Assembly (NCBI GenBank): GCA_030141605.1
Contig: JAQGDQ010000136.1
Coordinates: forward strand, 436,001-500,000
From: Tubiluchus corallicola
Lineage: Eukaryota; Priapulida; Priapulimorpha; Priapulimorphida; Tubiluchidae
Direction: 5' to 3'
DNA: 64,000 nt
A program made the translations under genes and the position numbers. Below the pieces are notes generated by a model, which saw only the letters and a program-made list of their open reading frames with translations, made no database searches and was not told where the DNA came from. Shown here piece after piece: positions 26,385 to 38,056 of this stretch (position 1 is its first letter; each line of letters begins with the position of its first letter).

Positions 26385-26880
26385 TCATGATGTTCTTCTT
26401 CAAACGAGTGCGATTGTAATTTTCAGAGAATCAACTTTTTGGTAGAGAATTCCATAGACAAGAAGCACGAGAGAAAAAACTGGATTTATAAAAAGGAATA
26501 CTACACAAATTATATCGGTATTCAGAGCTAGGGAGAAAATGTAGAGCACAGAAGCAACAGTAAAAGAAACTTGATGTAGCAACCTTTAAGCAAAGGACTG
26601 TAGAGTTTCCAAATCAGACCAACCAGATTACAATACACTTTTGTAATCTGTCAAGTCGTTTGAGGTAACAAACTAAGGTTACCAGATGTGACTGCAGTAC
26701 TGCTTACAAGGTCGAATGCTCGCTTTCTAAAACAGAGTAAAGCTTTAGGAGTTAGATAATTACGAACACGATATCGTGCATCAATATTTTTTTCGATAAG
26801 CTTTAGCCGCTTGTGTAAGATATTTCTGCCACCTGCGAACGGAAATCCCTAACTGTGCATTTCAGTTAAGATGAGGACTT
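26385..26880 (-). mobile_element. LINE remnant, RT C-terminal end
   Basis: The minus strand contains YKSSFFSRASCLWNSLPKS, the typical W-N-S-L-P tail of L2/CR1-like reverse transcriptases, preceded by about 100 codons broken by stops and frameshifts. Flanking sequence to 27650 may be part of the same element, interrupted by the insertion at 27005-27473. Confidence 0.6.
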
Positions 26881-26992
26881 TGGAAACCAACCTCCTATTA
26901 AACACGAAGGCTGGCCCCTAGTTGGACAGCTACCCTTGCAAGGAGGGTTTCTCTGAAGGCAAGTAATAATGAAACAACATTATACCATTCAT

Positions 26993-27485
26993 AATATTGA
27001 AAATGTAACCTAGCCACAGGGGGGGGGGGCAAGCAAGCCCAACTTAGTGCCGGCCCCAAGCCCAAATAAATAGGGAGGGTTAGGGTCAGGAAGAGCATCC
27101 GCCTGTAAAAACTGCGCCAAAACCTTCTATGAATGAGTCGGTGAGACTTAAAGGTAAAGTCCATAAAGATAGTGGTCAGACCGGCTCTATAATATGGGCT
27201 GGAAACAGCTTCTCCAAAGAAGACCGAAGAGAAGAAAATGGGTGTGGTGGAGATGAGGATGTTGAGATGGATGGTTGGAATAACAAGAAGAGATAAAATT
27301 AGAAATAATAATATCAAAGGAACAGTAAAAGTAGTGGAAGCCTCGCAAGATTGCGACGGTACGGACACCTGAAAGGAAGAGTCGGTGAAGACCATGTAGG
27401 AAGGGAAGACATAAATGAAGAGATGGTCAACAACAGCGACCCCGCATAGGGAAAAGCCGGGAGGAAGAAGAAGAATATTGAAAAT
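26993..27485 (+). mobile_element. Truncated LINE 3' insertion with 12-bp target duplication
   Basis: A perfect direct repeat AATATTGAAAAT flanks the insert (26993-27004 and 27474-27485). Inside, the plus strand reads RLKGKVHKD then LYGLETASPKKTEEKK, MRMLRWMVGITRRDKIRNN and, after a frameshift, RLRRYGHLKGRVGEDHVG. This is the tail of an endonuclease-reverse transcriptase LINE (LYGAE-W---K--E-KL-V-EMRMLRWM-GVTR-D-IRN). Before it stands a segment GTGCCGGCCCCAAGCCC...GGAAGAGCATCCG, which I recall as a recurrent LINE/SINE tail motif. Dead and rearranged. Confidence 0.85.
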
Positions 27486-27489
27486 ATAG

Positions 27490-30170
27490 GGGTCGTCTAG
27501 TTGTACAGCTGCAATCATAACAGGGTTGCACCAATAAACCGAAAAAGTATTGAACATTGTTTTATGCCTATTTAGCTTAAAGTTGTTTGGCACTTTGATA
27601 AAATCAAGTAGTTTGAGAATGTGGAATTGCGTGCAACCAATATCAGTTAGCACAGAAAGCTTTACAGTCCGTACGCAACACAGGTCTATTAATCATCGCA
27701 TATATGTCACTCTAACTAAGTAAATAACAGGCAGCTGAATGAAAGTTCATGCCAAATACAATTAATCACACAGGCAGGATGATCTGGATTACAATAATGC
27801 AAGGCAAATACAATGTTCTGAAAATAGCCAAGGCAAAACTCACAGTAAATATTGATACCGAAGAAAGCGATTTAGACAGTGAAAGTTCTTAGTGACAAAT
27901 TCAGTTAAGCTGTGTTCATCTAAATTCATCCAATAACCGTAACGGCAACGGGCAAGTACAAACTTTGTGCTGTTTAGTTAAAAAGCTGTTGAGAAAGGAT
28001 AGTATACAATGGCGACAGAAAGTACAAAACTTTTGCACGCGCACATAGATAAAGTTCACTTTAATGTCCTGTAAACCGGCACAGTCAAGAAAAGAGGTTA
28101 ACTTCTGCCCGGCGACTAGTTCTAGCGGCTAGTTATTGCCGTTTCAGCTATCGCCGTCAGTACCAACACACCTTTAGATTTCAACAAATTGTAGAACTAA
28201 TTTTTACAAAAATACAGGCATTGCAGAACTAATTTTACAAAATTACAGACAGAAGAGTGAGGACAGACAACAGTGACGCTATCGTGATCCTCAAAATCTG
28301 CTAAACGTACTCAGCGTGTTTAGTTTAGGGTCTATACTCCTGGGAGAAGAAATCAATACCTACAAACAAGAACACACAAACAGCCAGATAAACAGAGACG
28401 ATTCTAGATTACAGCAACATTTCATTCAGCAATGGAGTTATCAGCAAGCAGTAAAACTAGTGAACCGAAGGCTGTCTGCATCATAAAAATGTAACACAGT
28501 TAAAGCAGGAGGGTAAAGCCCGGGACTGAATTAAAACTCCTTGCCAAATACTGCCAACGGGCTCAGCAAATGCTCTGAATAAAATTTATTCAGACAAGCT
28601 GTTAAATAGTAGAACAAGGTACTGTCTTAGAAACTGAAAGGCTCCACTTAACTTCAGTTTTATATAATCACTCGTTTTACTGATTATATGATCTAGAACA
28701 CGGTCACCCTATGTCAACAAACTGCTTGTGTAACGCATCCTTATCAGTCTTAACCAGTTACAGTTATAGCTAATCCATTAACACAACAGCTATGATGAAA
28801 ATGGAAAGCAGACAATTTCTTAAAAAGACACTTAATCTTCCGATTAAGTAATTTACAATTTTGAAAATCAATACCTACTAAGAGCGCAAACTCTAAATAA
28901 GCAATCATTCTCAATTTTATATTGCAAATCAAAAACCAACAGAGCCAGAAACCAAACAGGTCAGACAGTGAGGTAAGTTCACATGTCCCGGTAATGAATA
29001 CAATGTGCTTGCTGAACTTCGCTTTACCTTTTAGATAGTCAAAAAATCGTAATTTTTATTCAAAAACCCGTGCACATTATGCTCTATACATTTTCTTTTG
29101 GATCTCAGTTTAAAACCTGTACGAAATGCATAAACCAGCTACTATTTTTCGCAAACCCATTTCGGAGACTTTATTTTGAAATAAAATGATTTATTAAAAA
29201 AATCAATGGAACTCCAACAATTAGTTTTTAACAATAATAAGTTAACAAGCATAAAGTGATGATCATCGAGCCTTGCCATTTTCGTAAAAGCTCAGCATGG
29301 AAGAACTATATGCATGCTTGTATGTTGAATATGAACCATTTTTGGTACTTGGCAAGAAGCTACAAAATAACAAAAGAGAAAGTGCAAAAAATGAAAAATT
29401 AAAAGCCAAATAATATGACAGATAAACCAATAAATGAACTTGTTAATAAGCTACTATGGCATGGAACCTGCTACAACAGCACTAAATATTTACTGATGTT
29501 TCTCTTGCAATTAGTTTTTACAATAATAAGTTCTGGGAAAACAAGTTATAAGTATAAGGAATTTCAGAGAAAATTTCAAAAAGAAATGATACCAAATGGA
29601 TATAGAACTGGATTACACGTGTTCTGAGTTCTGAGTGACATCAGAGATGTCACTTAATCAAATTTTGGACCAATTCATTATTCATTCTGGTTTATTCTGG
29701 AATTCTGGTTCATTCAAGATACGAATAAAGCTTTGCTGCTCGATTCGATTGTCATGCCGTACAACTTATCTAATACCTACGAATTTAAGGAAATAGTTCT
29801 TGAGATCTACTTACTTTAAACGGCGCCATAAAGTAAATCACTTATATCAAGAGCATCTACACCAGCAGAATCACGGTCCGTGTGTCAACACAAAAGCACA
29901 CAAAGTTGATATGGAAGCAGCGTAGCACTTAAGACGCTGGTCAAATCAGGTATGACGGCTCTGAATATAAGCTTATATAAATTCAAACTGCGTGCGAATT
30001 AAATGCCTTGTTTAATTTTACAAGCTATTGGTAACACCAGTGCTACGTGAGCATATAGCATGCAAACATGGTCGTTTACTTAGAATTGTATGTAAAATTG
30101 TACGTATAAAATACGTATATGTTTTAACTAGTTAAATGATCGACATCAGTATCAAACGCAACCCAAAATT
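27490..30170. other. Gene-poor interval with weak exon-like signals
   Basis: An acidic tail ending DTEESDLDSESS-stop lies at about 27775-27891 (plus) after an acceptor-like CACACAG. SQKPNRSDSE ends at a GTAAGT donor near 28971 (plus). A frame at 29415-29627 (plus) is open. AATTAGTTTTTAACAATAATAAGTT near 29219 recurs with one base lost near 29508. None is secure. Confidence 0.3.
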
Positions 30171-30182
30171 TATACTCTAGAG

Positions 30183-30503
30183 CAGTGGTTCCCTAGAAGC
30201 AGGGGTAAATTAACCCCCGGGGGTAATATGTTTTTTTTGGGGGGGGGGGTAACGGGCACCCCTCTGAAAATTTTTAAAACTTCGCTCGGAATGCATTTTA
30301 CGTAGTTCTTCTTGAAGAGACTGCCTACAACAACAACACCTGGAAATTTATTTATGTCACGAGCAAACATAAATAATTTTGCTTGCTCGTGGTATATACG
30401 TGTGTTTACTTTTTGAGTTGGAGAAGTAGTACTAGGTGGGGGTAATGGACACGACCGAGTTTCCCGATTTGGGTAACGGTCCGAGAAAGTTTGGAAACCA
30501 CTG
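30183..30503. mobile_element. hAT-type MITE, 321 bp
   Basis: Starts CAGTGGTTCCC and ends GGAAACCACTG (imperfect inverted ends). It is flanked by CTCTAGAG and CTCTACAG, an 8-bp duplication with one mismatch. Internal sequence is G-rich near the left end (G-run at 30239-30250). No transposase frame. Confidence 0.8.
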
Positions 30504-30514
30504 CTCTACAGAAC

Positions 30515-32850
30515 AAAACTCTAAAATCAAGTCCCCAATAGTCAGGTGAAGTTTTGCCGTATGTTGTCCTGCGTTACTGCGTTAACCGTCTGGAATCCTT
30601 GACTATTCTTGGGTTCCTTGCTAATGAATAAAGTGACGCAAGTCATATTTGTAACAAACACTTGTCGTATGTGTAACGTATCTGTACAAACTTTTGTTAC
30701 TCAAATCCCAACCTTCCAAGGACACTATAAATAAAAAAGCAACTCCAGTGTGAGTTCCTGCAAAATTGGCGTCATTTTCTTCCATGTTAAAAAGAAATGG
30801 CAACGAAGTACACGGTGGATATCAAGCAAATTTCAACAACAAAACTATTAAATAGCTCATTAAAGTCTTCAAAATTTAATTGAAGAAGAGGATCGGAAGA
30901 AAGAACACCTTGGCAAGCACTTATTGGATACAGGAAAAAAAGGACGACCGCTTTTCGCATTCTCAAAGCGACTCTACTGTAGATATCTTAGACTATTTAC
31001 TTTCAGCCTACGTAATGCTACACACTTCATATTTACAAAGCATTTAGCTGCAGTTAGTTCCATAAAGGCAAGTTTGCAACATCTACACTCGCACGTGATA
31101 TTGAGATACGTTGTGGAACAGGACTATCAACAAGTATGTTTTCATTTGTTTGGCCAGAGTGCCTTTTGCGATACATTCATCCAAAAATTGCAAATGTTTG
31201 GAAAACTTCAATGTCCATGACTCCAAGTGAGAGTCAAATGATTCATGGAAACCTTCCATCCTGCTAATAAAATTTTAACTGTCTCCATCTCAGAGGCTTT
31301 AAAGATGCAAAACGTTTCGACGGAAAATTCTGGAGGCTCCAATGACCATCAAAACGTCAAAATCAAGGTCACCTGTGTTGTAGTAACCCCCACCCAGTAC
31401 TATCAAGAACCGAGTCCAGACCCACAGTCTCCATTAATTAATCTATTAACAATTCACTAGCCTGCGTTTCAGCAACTGTGTCAAACTGAACAAACTCTTC
31501 AATCCTCACTATGATGTTCAGAAAGATTCTCATTTAAGTATCTTGGAACTACTATAGGCCTACATTACCTGTGACAGTTGGATTGATTCTTGACTTAACT
31601 GTTGGGTGTTGATTATGCTTCATGTCGTTCAGTCTGTCTAGTACAGCAGCACTGAAGCTATATGGATGTAAACATCCCTAAACTTAATTTACGTTTATGG
31701 ACGCGAAGCCATCGCAATAGCGTTAATGTAAAGTTAATTGTGTTTGGCGTCGAATGTTGTAGTGGCCGAGCTTCATGCAGTCCTCTTCCCACAATTGTAC
31801 CCATCTGGGAAGCGTCAGCGAGTCAGAAATGAAAACGAGATGTCTAGATTTGAGGAATTATTCGGCAACTGTGTGGCAAAATTGACTTGGGTATACAATA
31901 TCCCAGACGCTGATGAGCTGGGGGAGTTGTGAGCTGTGCACTAAAGCATTGGAGGAGAGAATTATGTAGCTCTTTAAAAGCTGAGAAGCATAAAACACGC
32001 TAAACAAAACGAAACGTGAAAGGTAGCAAGGACTCGACTGGAGAAAACAATACTACAAACAAATCAAGAAAGATGCTCCAAAAGTAATTAATCAAAAGTT
32101 TTGGTACCCCTACTGTATACACATTAAGCGTCTAGGTTTCTCGATGTAGTACCAGTAATACCTATAACTTCTGTATTATACTTAAAACAAAAGCCAAGTC
32201 TATCGGAAAGTTGAGCTTATTCTAATATCTGACAAGTATTAGAAAGTTTCAGCAATAAAACTGTGATAAGAGTCCTATGTAATTAGTAAAAGCAATTTAA
32301 AGTCGCCGTGACTTCAGGCTTGGGCGCCTTCATATTAGACGAAAAATTGTGCCATGTGGTTTCCGTGTAATATAGACACTTATTCTGCCAGGTGCTTCAG
32401 AATTTTTTTTATAAAGACCTCTATAAAGTAAGTAACCCACCCGTTGCCTACTATATGCTCGCAACTTTACACGCGTATCTGAAAGTCAACAAAAATCAGT
32501 AAATTAATTACTCTTACACAATTAATGTACACTACTTACACATTTTATGGTATAAGCCTGTGGATTAAACCATATTAATCACTATGTAACCACTCTAAAC
32601 TTAGACATAATTGATCGAATGAATAATTTTTATATAAACACAGTTAAATACAATGACAGAATTATTGAACTTCTAAGTGAATTGTAGAAATTTTGCAATG
32701 CGTACATTCACCACACTATGCAGGCTGCGAAGTTCGTTTGGAAGGGAGATTTAACCGGACCGGGTCTACAACTGTTGTAACATCAACGTTTCTTTTAAAA
32801 ATATGCAATCAAACATCAAGAATTAAAGTTATAGACTAAAATTTATAAGA
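30515..32850. other. Unassigned interval with protein-like plus frames
   Basis: Plus frames at 30924-31220, 31245-31460 and 31738-31932 have protein-like composition and follow one another closely, but I cannot name a family or find clean splice sites. A decayed mobile element or diverged exons are both possible. Confidence 0.35.
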
Positions 32851-32863
32851 CACACATGCACAT

Positions 32864-32974
<111 letters not shown>

Positions 32975-33741
32975 CACATATAAGTACTTTCTTGCGAGTC
33001 TGTGTAACAAAGAAATAAAAATTAAAAACTACACAATAACTGTAGCACTAAAAATACTTTTAAATTCTTAAAAACATCCATCACAAAACAAACATCACAA
33101 AATAACAGAAATTACCCACACGAATTGCGCACATTACATTTCCACAGTTTTCCACAACAAAACCTATAAAATGTAGAAAACTGATGAAAAATAAATGAGA
33201 TTTCATTCACTAATGGCGGAGTGGGGGAAAATGAAAACAGCTCAATTTGAACTAATGAATGTAGATAAATGCTTTGTTTCCTATAATGCGTGTGTGTGTG
33301 GGGGGGGGGGGGGATAACTTGAGTGCAATGACTAATGTCTTCATTAGACAATTCAGTTAATTTCGTATATTTCAAAAATTTGACGAAAACATTCTATTAA
33401 TATCACCTAAGGATGAGTCAAAAGATGCTGAGCCACTAATGCAACTTCATTTTCAGTAACATCAAGTTAGGCAATGTTGGCTCTGGCAAATAAATGGAAC
33501 AATAACAATCTACACCTGATGGAAAACTTTCCTACAATGTTATGAGCTTGCAATGGTTAGTAGTATCATTCATGCTACATAACCTCAACTTTCTATATGA
33601 TAATATATGTACAGACAGATGGCAACAGTGGCACTGTTGAGTGATACAGAAGGTAATAAGGATGGTGTAAATTTTAAGAACAAGTACTGAGCATGCCAAA
33701 ATTAAGTATACTTATATATCTGTATAGATATAACACTAGAA

Positions 33742-34136
33742 CAGTGGTTCTTAACCTGGGGTCGATCTCAGGGGTTCGGCAGAGGATGCTGGACATAAAA
33801 ACGAAGAAAAGGAACAGACTTTGCTGTGAAAATGACATCAGAGTGGCACTTGCCAAGGTGAAGGCCACGCATATCTGAACTGGTCCCTCAAAGCAACAGC
33901 AGAAGTCACACTGGTTTGCAGGTATGTAATTCGTTGTGAGTTTATGCATTGTGTTGGTTTTGTTCTTTGAACAAGGTGATGTTCATGCACGGCTCATTTT
34001 GTGTACCAGTAAAAAAACATATCTATGTCTTGAATTTGAAAAAAATCATATTTTATTTTTCACTAAAGAGGGGTTCGGTGAATGCGCATATGAAACTGGT
34101 GGGGTTCGGTACCTCCAACAAGGTTAAGAACCACTG
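33742..34136. mobile_element. hAT element, 395 bp, keeps the end of its transposase
   Basis: Ends CAGTGGTTCTTAACCT and its exact reverse complement (16 bp). A perfect 8-bp duplication CACTAGAA lies on both sides (33734-33741, 34137-34144). Near the left end the plus frame (about 33769-33880) reads KTKKRNRLCCENDIRVALAK, the characteristic C-terminal segment of ZBED/hAT transposases, followed in another frame by a KQQQKSH tail. It is an internal-deletion derivative of an autonomous element. The crisp ends point to fairly recent movement. Confidence 0.92.
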
Positions 34137-34149
34137 CACTAGAATATGT

Positions 34150-35440
34150 GCCACAGCAAAACGGAAGCCTGAGCAGCTCCATAAATTTTGAGGCAGTAGT
34201 CCGAGAAAATAAATCCAACCTATTTAAACTATCACTCTGCAAGAAAATAGGAAAACAGTAATCTTATTTATAGAACATTACAGCAAAAAACAGAATCAAA
34301 AAGGAACACATTATAAAGCTTTCAATACGAAAAATAGAACAGAAACCGACTAGCATAAAAAAAACAAAAAGTAATCACCAATAAACACATGCTAATTTAA
34401 ATTCTTCATCCTTTGGCTGACTTAATTTTAGAATCTTACTTTATCTCAGCGATAATAAGACATGAATCTGTCAGGCGTAATATGAAGCACCAAACTTCAA
34501 AACTGTGTTAAGGGTGAAAACGTTACACAAAGTATTTTTTATCACACATCAGAAACTGCCATCTAAGCTATAACAAATCTTCAACAGGCTATATTGCTGC
34601 AAAATTTTAGCCATATTCCGCAATACTATTACAGGACGCTGTAAGTGTATAATAATCACAGTCCAGAAAACAGTTATGAAGCCTTTTCTTTACTGACGCA
34701 ACTAGACAAAATATCACTGAATGGAATAGGATATATACCTAGATTAGATACTCCAGAGCAATTTAACTTTGGTAAATGCTCTGTGAGATTATGCACATTT
34801 GGTGGCCATTATGGCAGCCAGAAAGTGACTAGATGTACATCTTTTAAGCTTGTATGTTAAAAAGTACCTGAAATAAAAAGCTCTGTCAAAAATATAATTG
34901 TCATGATCTTTTTGTTGTGTGCATTTGCAATTCTTATTATTGATGAATTATGCATAGGTCCAAAACTCCATTTCATTCTGCTGCTAACTATTCAGCTAAA
35001 GACGTCTGATTTGCAAAGTATCATGTTCATGAATTTATAATATTAATAGGTTAAATCAATGTTATGTTATATCCAAGCAGTTGATGATACAGTTCTAAGA
35101 TTATATTAATTACCGAGTACAAAGCTGTCATAAATTACCTATATACTATGTAGTCACGGAATCTCTGATGGAATTACGGAAACTGCAGTATCGCAAGTAC
35201 TGTATATTCGAATTTGAAATACACGAGTGATTGACCATGATTAAATTTTAAAGATCAAGTCCGGCAGAGAGTAAAAAATTGCCTATTAAGACTATAACCA
35301 ATGAAATCAAAAGTTAGTCTTTAATCATACATACACACTGATGCTAACTTGCTACAATCTTACAGTACAAGTTACATTACCTGGGCCTACTACTACTCTG
35401 TACTACTAGCTTCAGCTTGGACTTTGAACTGGATTCGGCG
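34150..35440. other. No gene recognised
   Basis: Probably first intron and flanks of the gene starting at 35514 (minus). A plus frame at 34645-34860 has no support. Confidence 0.35.
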
Positions 35441-35451
35441 AATGAACTTAC

Positions 35452-35514
35452 CTTAGCTTTCTTTTCTTTTTCCTGGTTTTCGTTAACATTAGCTATTTCC
35501 TCTCCTTTCGCCAT
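35452..35514 (-). CDS. Candidate first coding exon, Lys/Glu-rich start of an unknown protein
   Basis: ATG at 35514 (GCTATGGCG, good context) opens MAKGEEIANVNENQEKEKKA and one more Lys, and meets a consensus donor GTAAGT (intron from 35451), phase 0. Just upstream, 35640-35690 is GC-richer and holds CACCGCCC (Sp1-like), a likely promoter. A TTTTCTCGCAG acceptor-like site lies about 20 bases before the ATG. Later exons should lie to the left; a possible one (FVVENCGNVMCAIRV) is near 33113-33162. Family unknown. Confidence 0.5.
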
Positions 35515-35619
35515 AGCGGACCTCGCTCGTACTGCGAGAAAATTTCCCACAGAAAACTAACTAAGCCAACTCTGAACTTGATACGTTCACTAAACACTAT
35601 CGATGAAGAAAAAATACTC

Positions 35620-35700
35620 ACGAGTTAACAACTTTGCGGCATGTGAAAGCGAAAACACCGCCCACGCGCCAAAGCCCCACCTAGTGTGAAATATATTAAA
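35620..35700 (-). promoter_or_regulatory. Candidate promoter of the 35.5 kb gene
   Basis: A short GC/CpG-richer patch with an Sp1-like GGGCGGTG on the minus strand, directly upstream of the ATG at 35514. Inferred from composition and position. Confidence 0.35.
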
Positions 35701-35709
35701 CTTTGTGAC

Positions 35710-38050
35710 TTATGATTCGCGAAGGCCAGTCATTAGCTGTCTGAAACGCAGTTTTACAGTTTTAGAAAGTCACTTAACATTCAAAGTCTGAAAGTGCCAT
35801 GCAATTTCTAATGGCATTACAAAAATATACTCCTTGTGAACATTACATCAAAGGCAAATAAAACACCAAAATCTAAATACAAATATATTTTATTGAATTA
35901 AAAATACAAATACTTTTTATTAAATTAAATGTAATGAAAGAATATTATAAATTATTTTACATACAAATCATAAAATACAACCTAATTTTCTTTACACACA
36001 CTTGCACTTTTGCATACACATTACACCAATAGCAAAGACTGCAAAGGAGCATAAGTAAAAAAGCACATTTCACTACCCCGAAAGAAAACTAGTTTCACAA
36101 ATTCAAGCAACTACACCCGATTTCGAAGAAACCAAACTATTCTTGCAAAGGTTTCAAGACTGCCTCAGAAATCCACTTAAAAGCTTCAGATTTCAGTTTC
36201 ACAATTTAATTTAGTAAACGGCCAAACCAGCACTAGATTAAAAAATTCAAGCAAAAAACAATCAGTTTTTTTTAATGTGCAGTAAACCACAATGGTGGTG
36301 GCTTGAAAAAATGAAACTAATTTTGGCTTAATCGAGCATATGTTTTTAAGCTTACTATACTACACAGTTCAAAGCATACTCTGTTATCACTAACCAGAAG
36401 GTTGGAAGAGCTAGTTACTCCCTATGAGCTATCTAAATGAATCATTAAATCTAAATTAAGACTTACATAATTAGCAATAAAATACACAAGAACTCAGCAA
36501 ATTGCAACTAGGAGGTCCATGTTTCAAATCCTGGTTGACAAAAAAATTTCAACACCTTTTTTCCTTACTATAACAACTTACTTTACATTTGAAATAGTTC
36601 ACACTTTGACAGGTAACAGATTAATTAAGAGTCCAGTTGGTCCAGTTAAAAAGATTCGTATAGAAATGTAGATTAATTTTATAGATTAAATGTAGTCACA
36701 GTAATTATCAATAATCTAGTTTAAGCCTGTACTACTAAATAATTACAGCGTACCTTATTCAATTATAAACAGTGACAAGAGCTACAGCAGGTAATGGCTT
36801 TAGTTTCAGATTGCTGAAGGATTCTGTGCATTTTCTTTTTCTAAGCAAGGGCCAAGTATGCAAGATGGTAATTATTACGATAAAGGAAGTACTGCATATT
36901 ACATTACATATATGTAAATATAAAAGATAATCCATATAGGAAGCAATAAATTAAACCATGCAGTATGTAATAGTAGGCAAAATAGAAAATGAGTTATATT
37001 AACTCAACTTATCACAGCAGTTCACAGAGCAAGAATAAAAACAATAATGATAAATACTACACCTGGACACAGTGTAAAGAGCAAAGGTCAACTCAGCAAA
37101 GTAGCACTACAACATGATGATACTAAAAAATAGTGACAACTAAGTTTCTACATCGTTCATTGGGTGTATTGGGGATGCAGAGATGAGACTATTGTCAAAA
37201 AGTTATTGCCAAGCTACATTCAACTAGCTGTTATTTTCTACTCACCTATAATCCAATTAATTTACCGCCACCCAGAATTATCAAATTTATCATTTTGCAA
37301 TAAAAAAATTAGCTAAGATTTTCTAGATATCATTACTTTTTTATATAGAATAGCATGCCGCAAATCATATCCAGTACTAATCTTCACAATGTATTTAATA
37401 TGATGGTTGGAGGTTGAGTATGTGTCTCGAAGATAATCCTCTAAGATGCAATAATGAAATGATGCAGGATAGATCAGTTTACATGGATATTTTGTCACCA
37501 TGACATCGAGAATGACATTCAAGCAGCCTACGTAATATTTCGGAACTTAACCTGCTGTAAACCAGAATCTTTACCAGTTAATGGATGTTAATGACATGAT
37601 TGCCTGGATTAATGATTTCTTGTTAACATTTCTCTATTGGGCTGAAAAAATTATACAACACTGTAAAACACACTTGCTTTGCCTCAGGAAGTTTGAATAT
37701 TTCTACAATCTGTTCGCAAATGGTATAAACTGTTAACTGAATTCATTATTGTTAACAGGCTTGTAAAAGAATTAAGCTAAGTAAAAACATTATTAATTAT
37801 CAGTCTGTACGAGGAAGCCAATCAGCAGCAGCCAAAAGTCTTGGGTTCAATTCCGATCTAGAAACTTAGAAAACCAACCAAATTTTTTCTGTTTTTTTAA
37901 TGATAGTAATTCTTGCAATTAGTAACGACATTAAAATAGGCATACTACATAAGCATTTGTTTTGAGGAAGACTGTTTTGCATATGTCAGTAGCAGATAGC
38001 ATCTCTTGAATGCGGTGCACAACATCTAAACTATAAATGCTAATACAACA
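35710..38050. other. Intergenic region downstream of GGPS1
   Basis: AT-rich. Includes two tRNA-like B-box spots: TTTCAAATCC near 36521 and GGGTTCAATTCC near 37844, both followed by A/T-rich tails. Otherwise nothing seen. Confidence 0.4.
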
Positions 38051-38056
38051 TTAACA

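Noticed and set aside
26898-27653. Longest open frame in the window (251 codons, minus)
   Set aside because: It runs across the plus-strand LINE insertion and its flanks; the peptide has no family match and the opposite strand carries the real RT similarity.
27775-27891. Acidic tail frame ending in TEESDLDSESS and a stop
   Set aside because: Acceptor-like CACACAG is present, but two frames are open here and no partner exon can be fixed.
29815-29829. ATGGCGCCGTTTAAA followed by GTAAGT on the minus strand
   Set aside because: Looks like a tiny first exon (MAPFK), but five codons without promoter or downstream exon are too little to call.
30924-31932. Chain of plus-strand frames that might be one gene
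   Set aside because: Protein-like composition but no splice sites or family resemblance; listed only as an unassigned interval.
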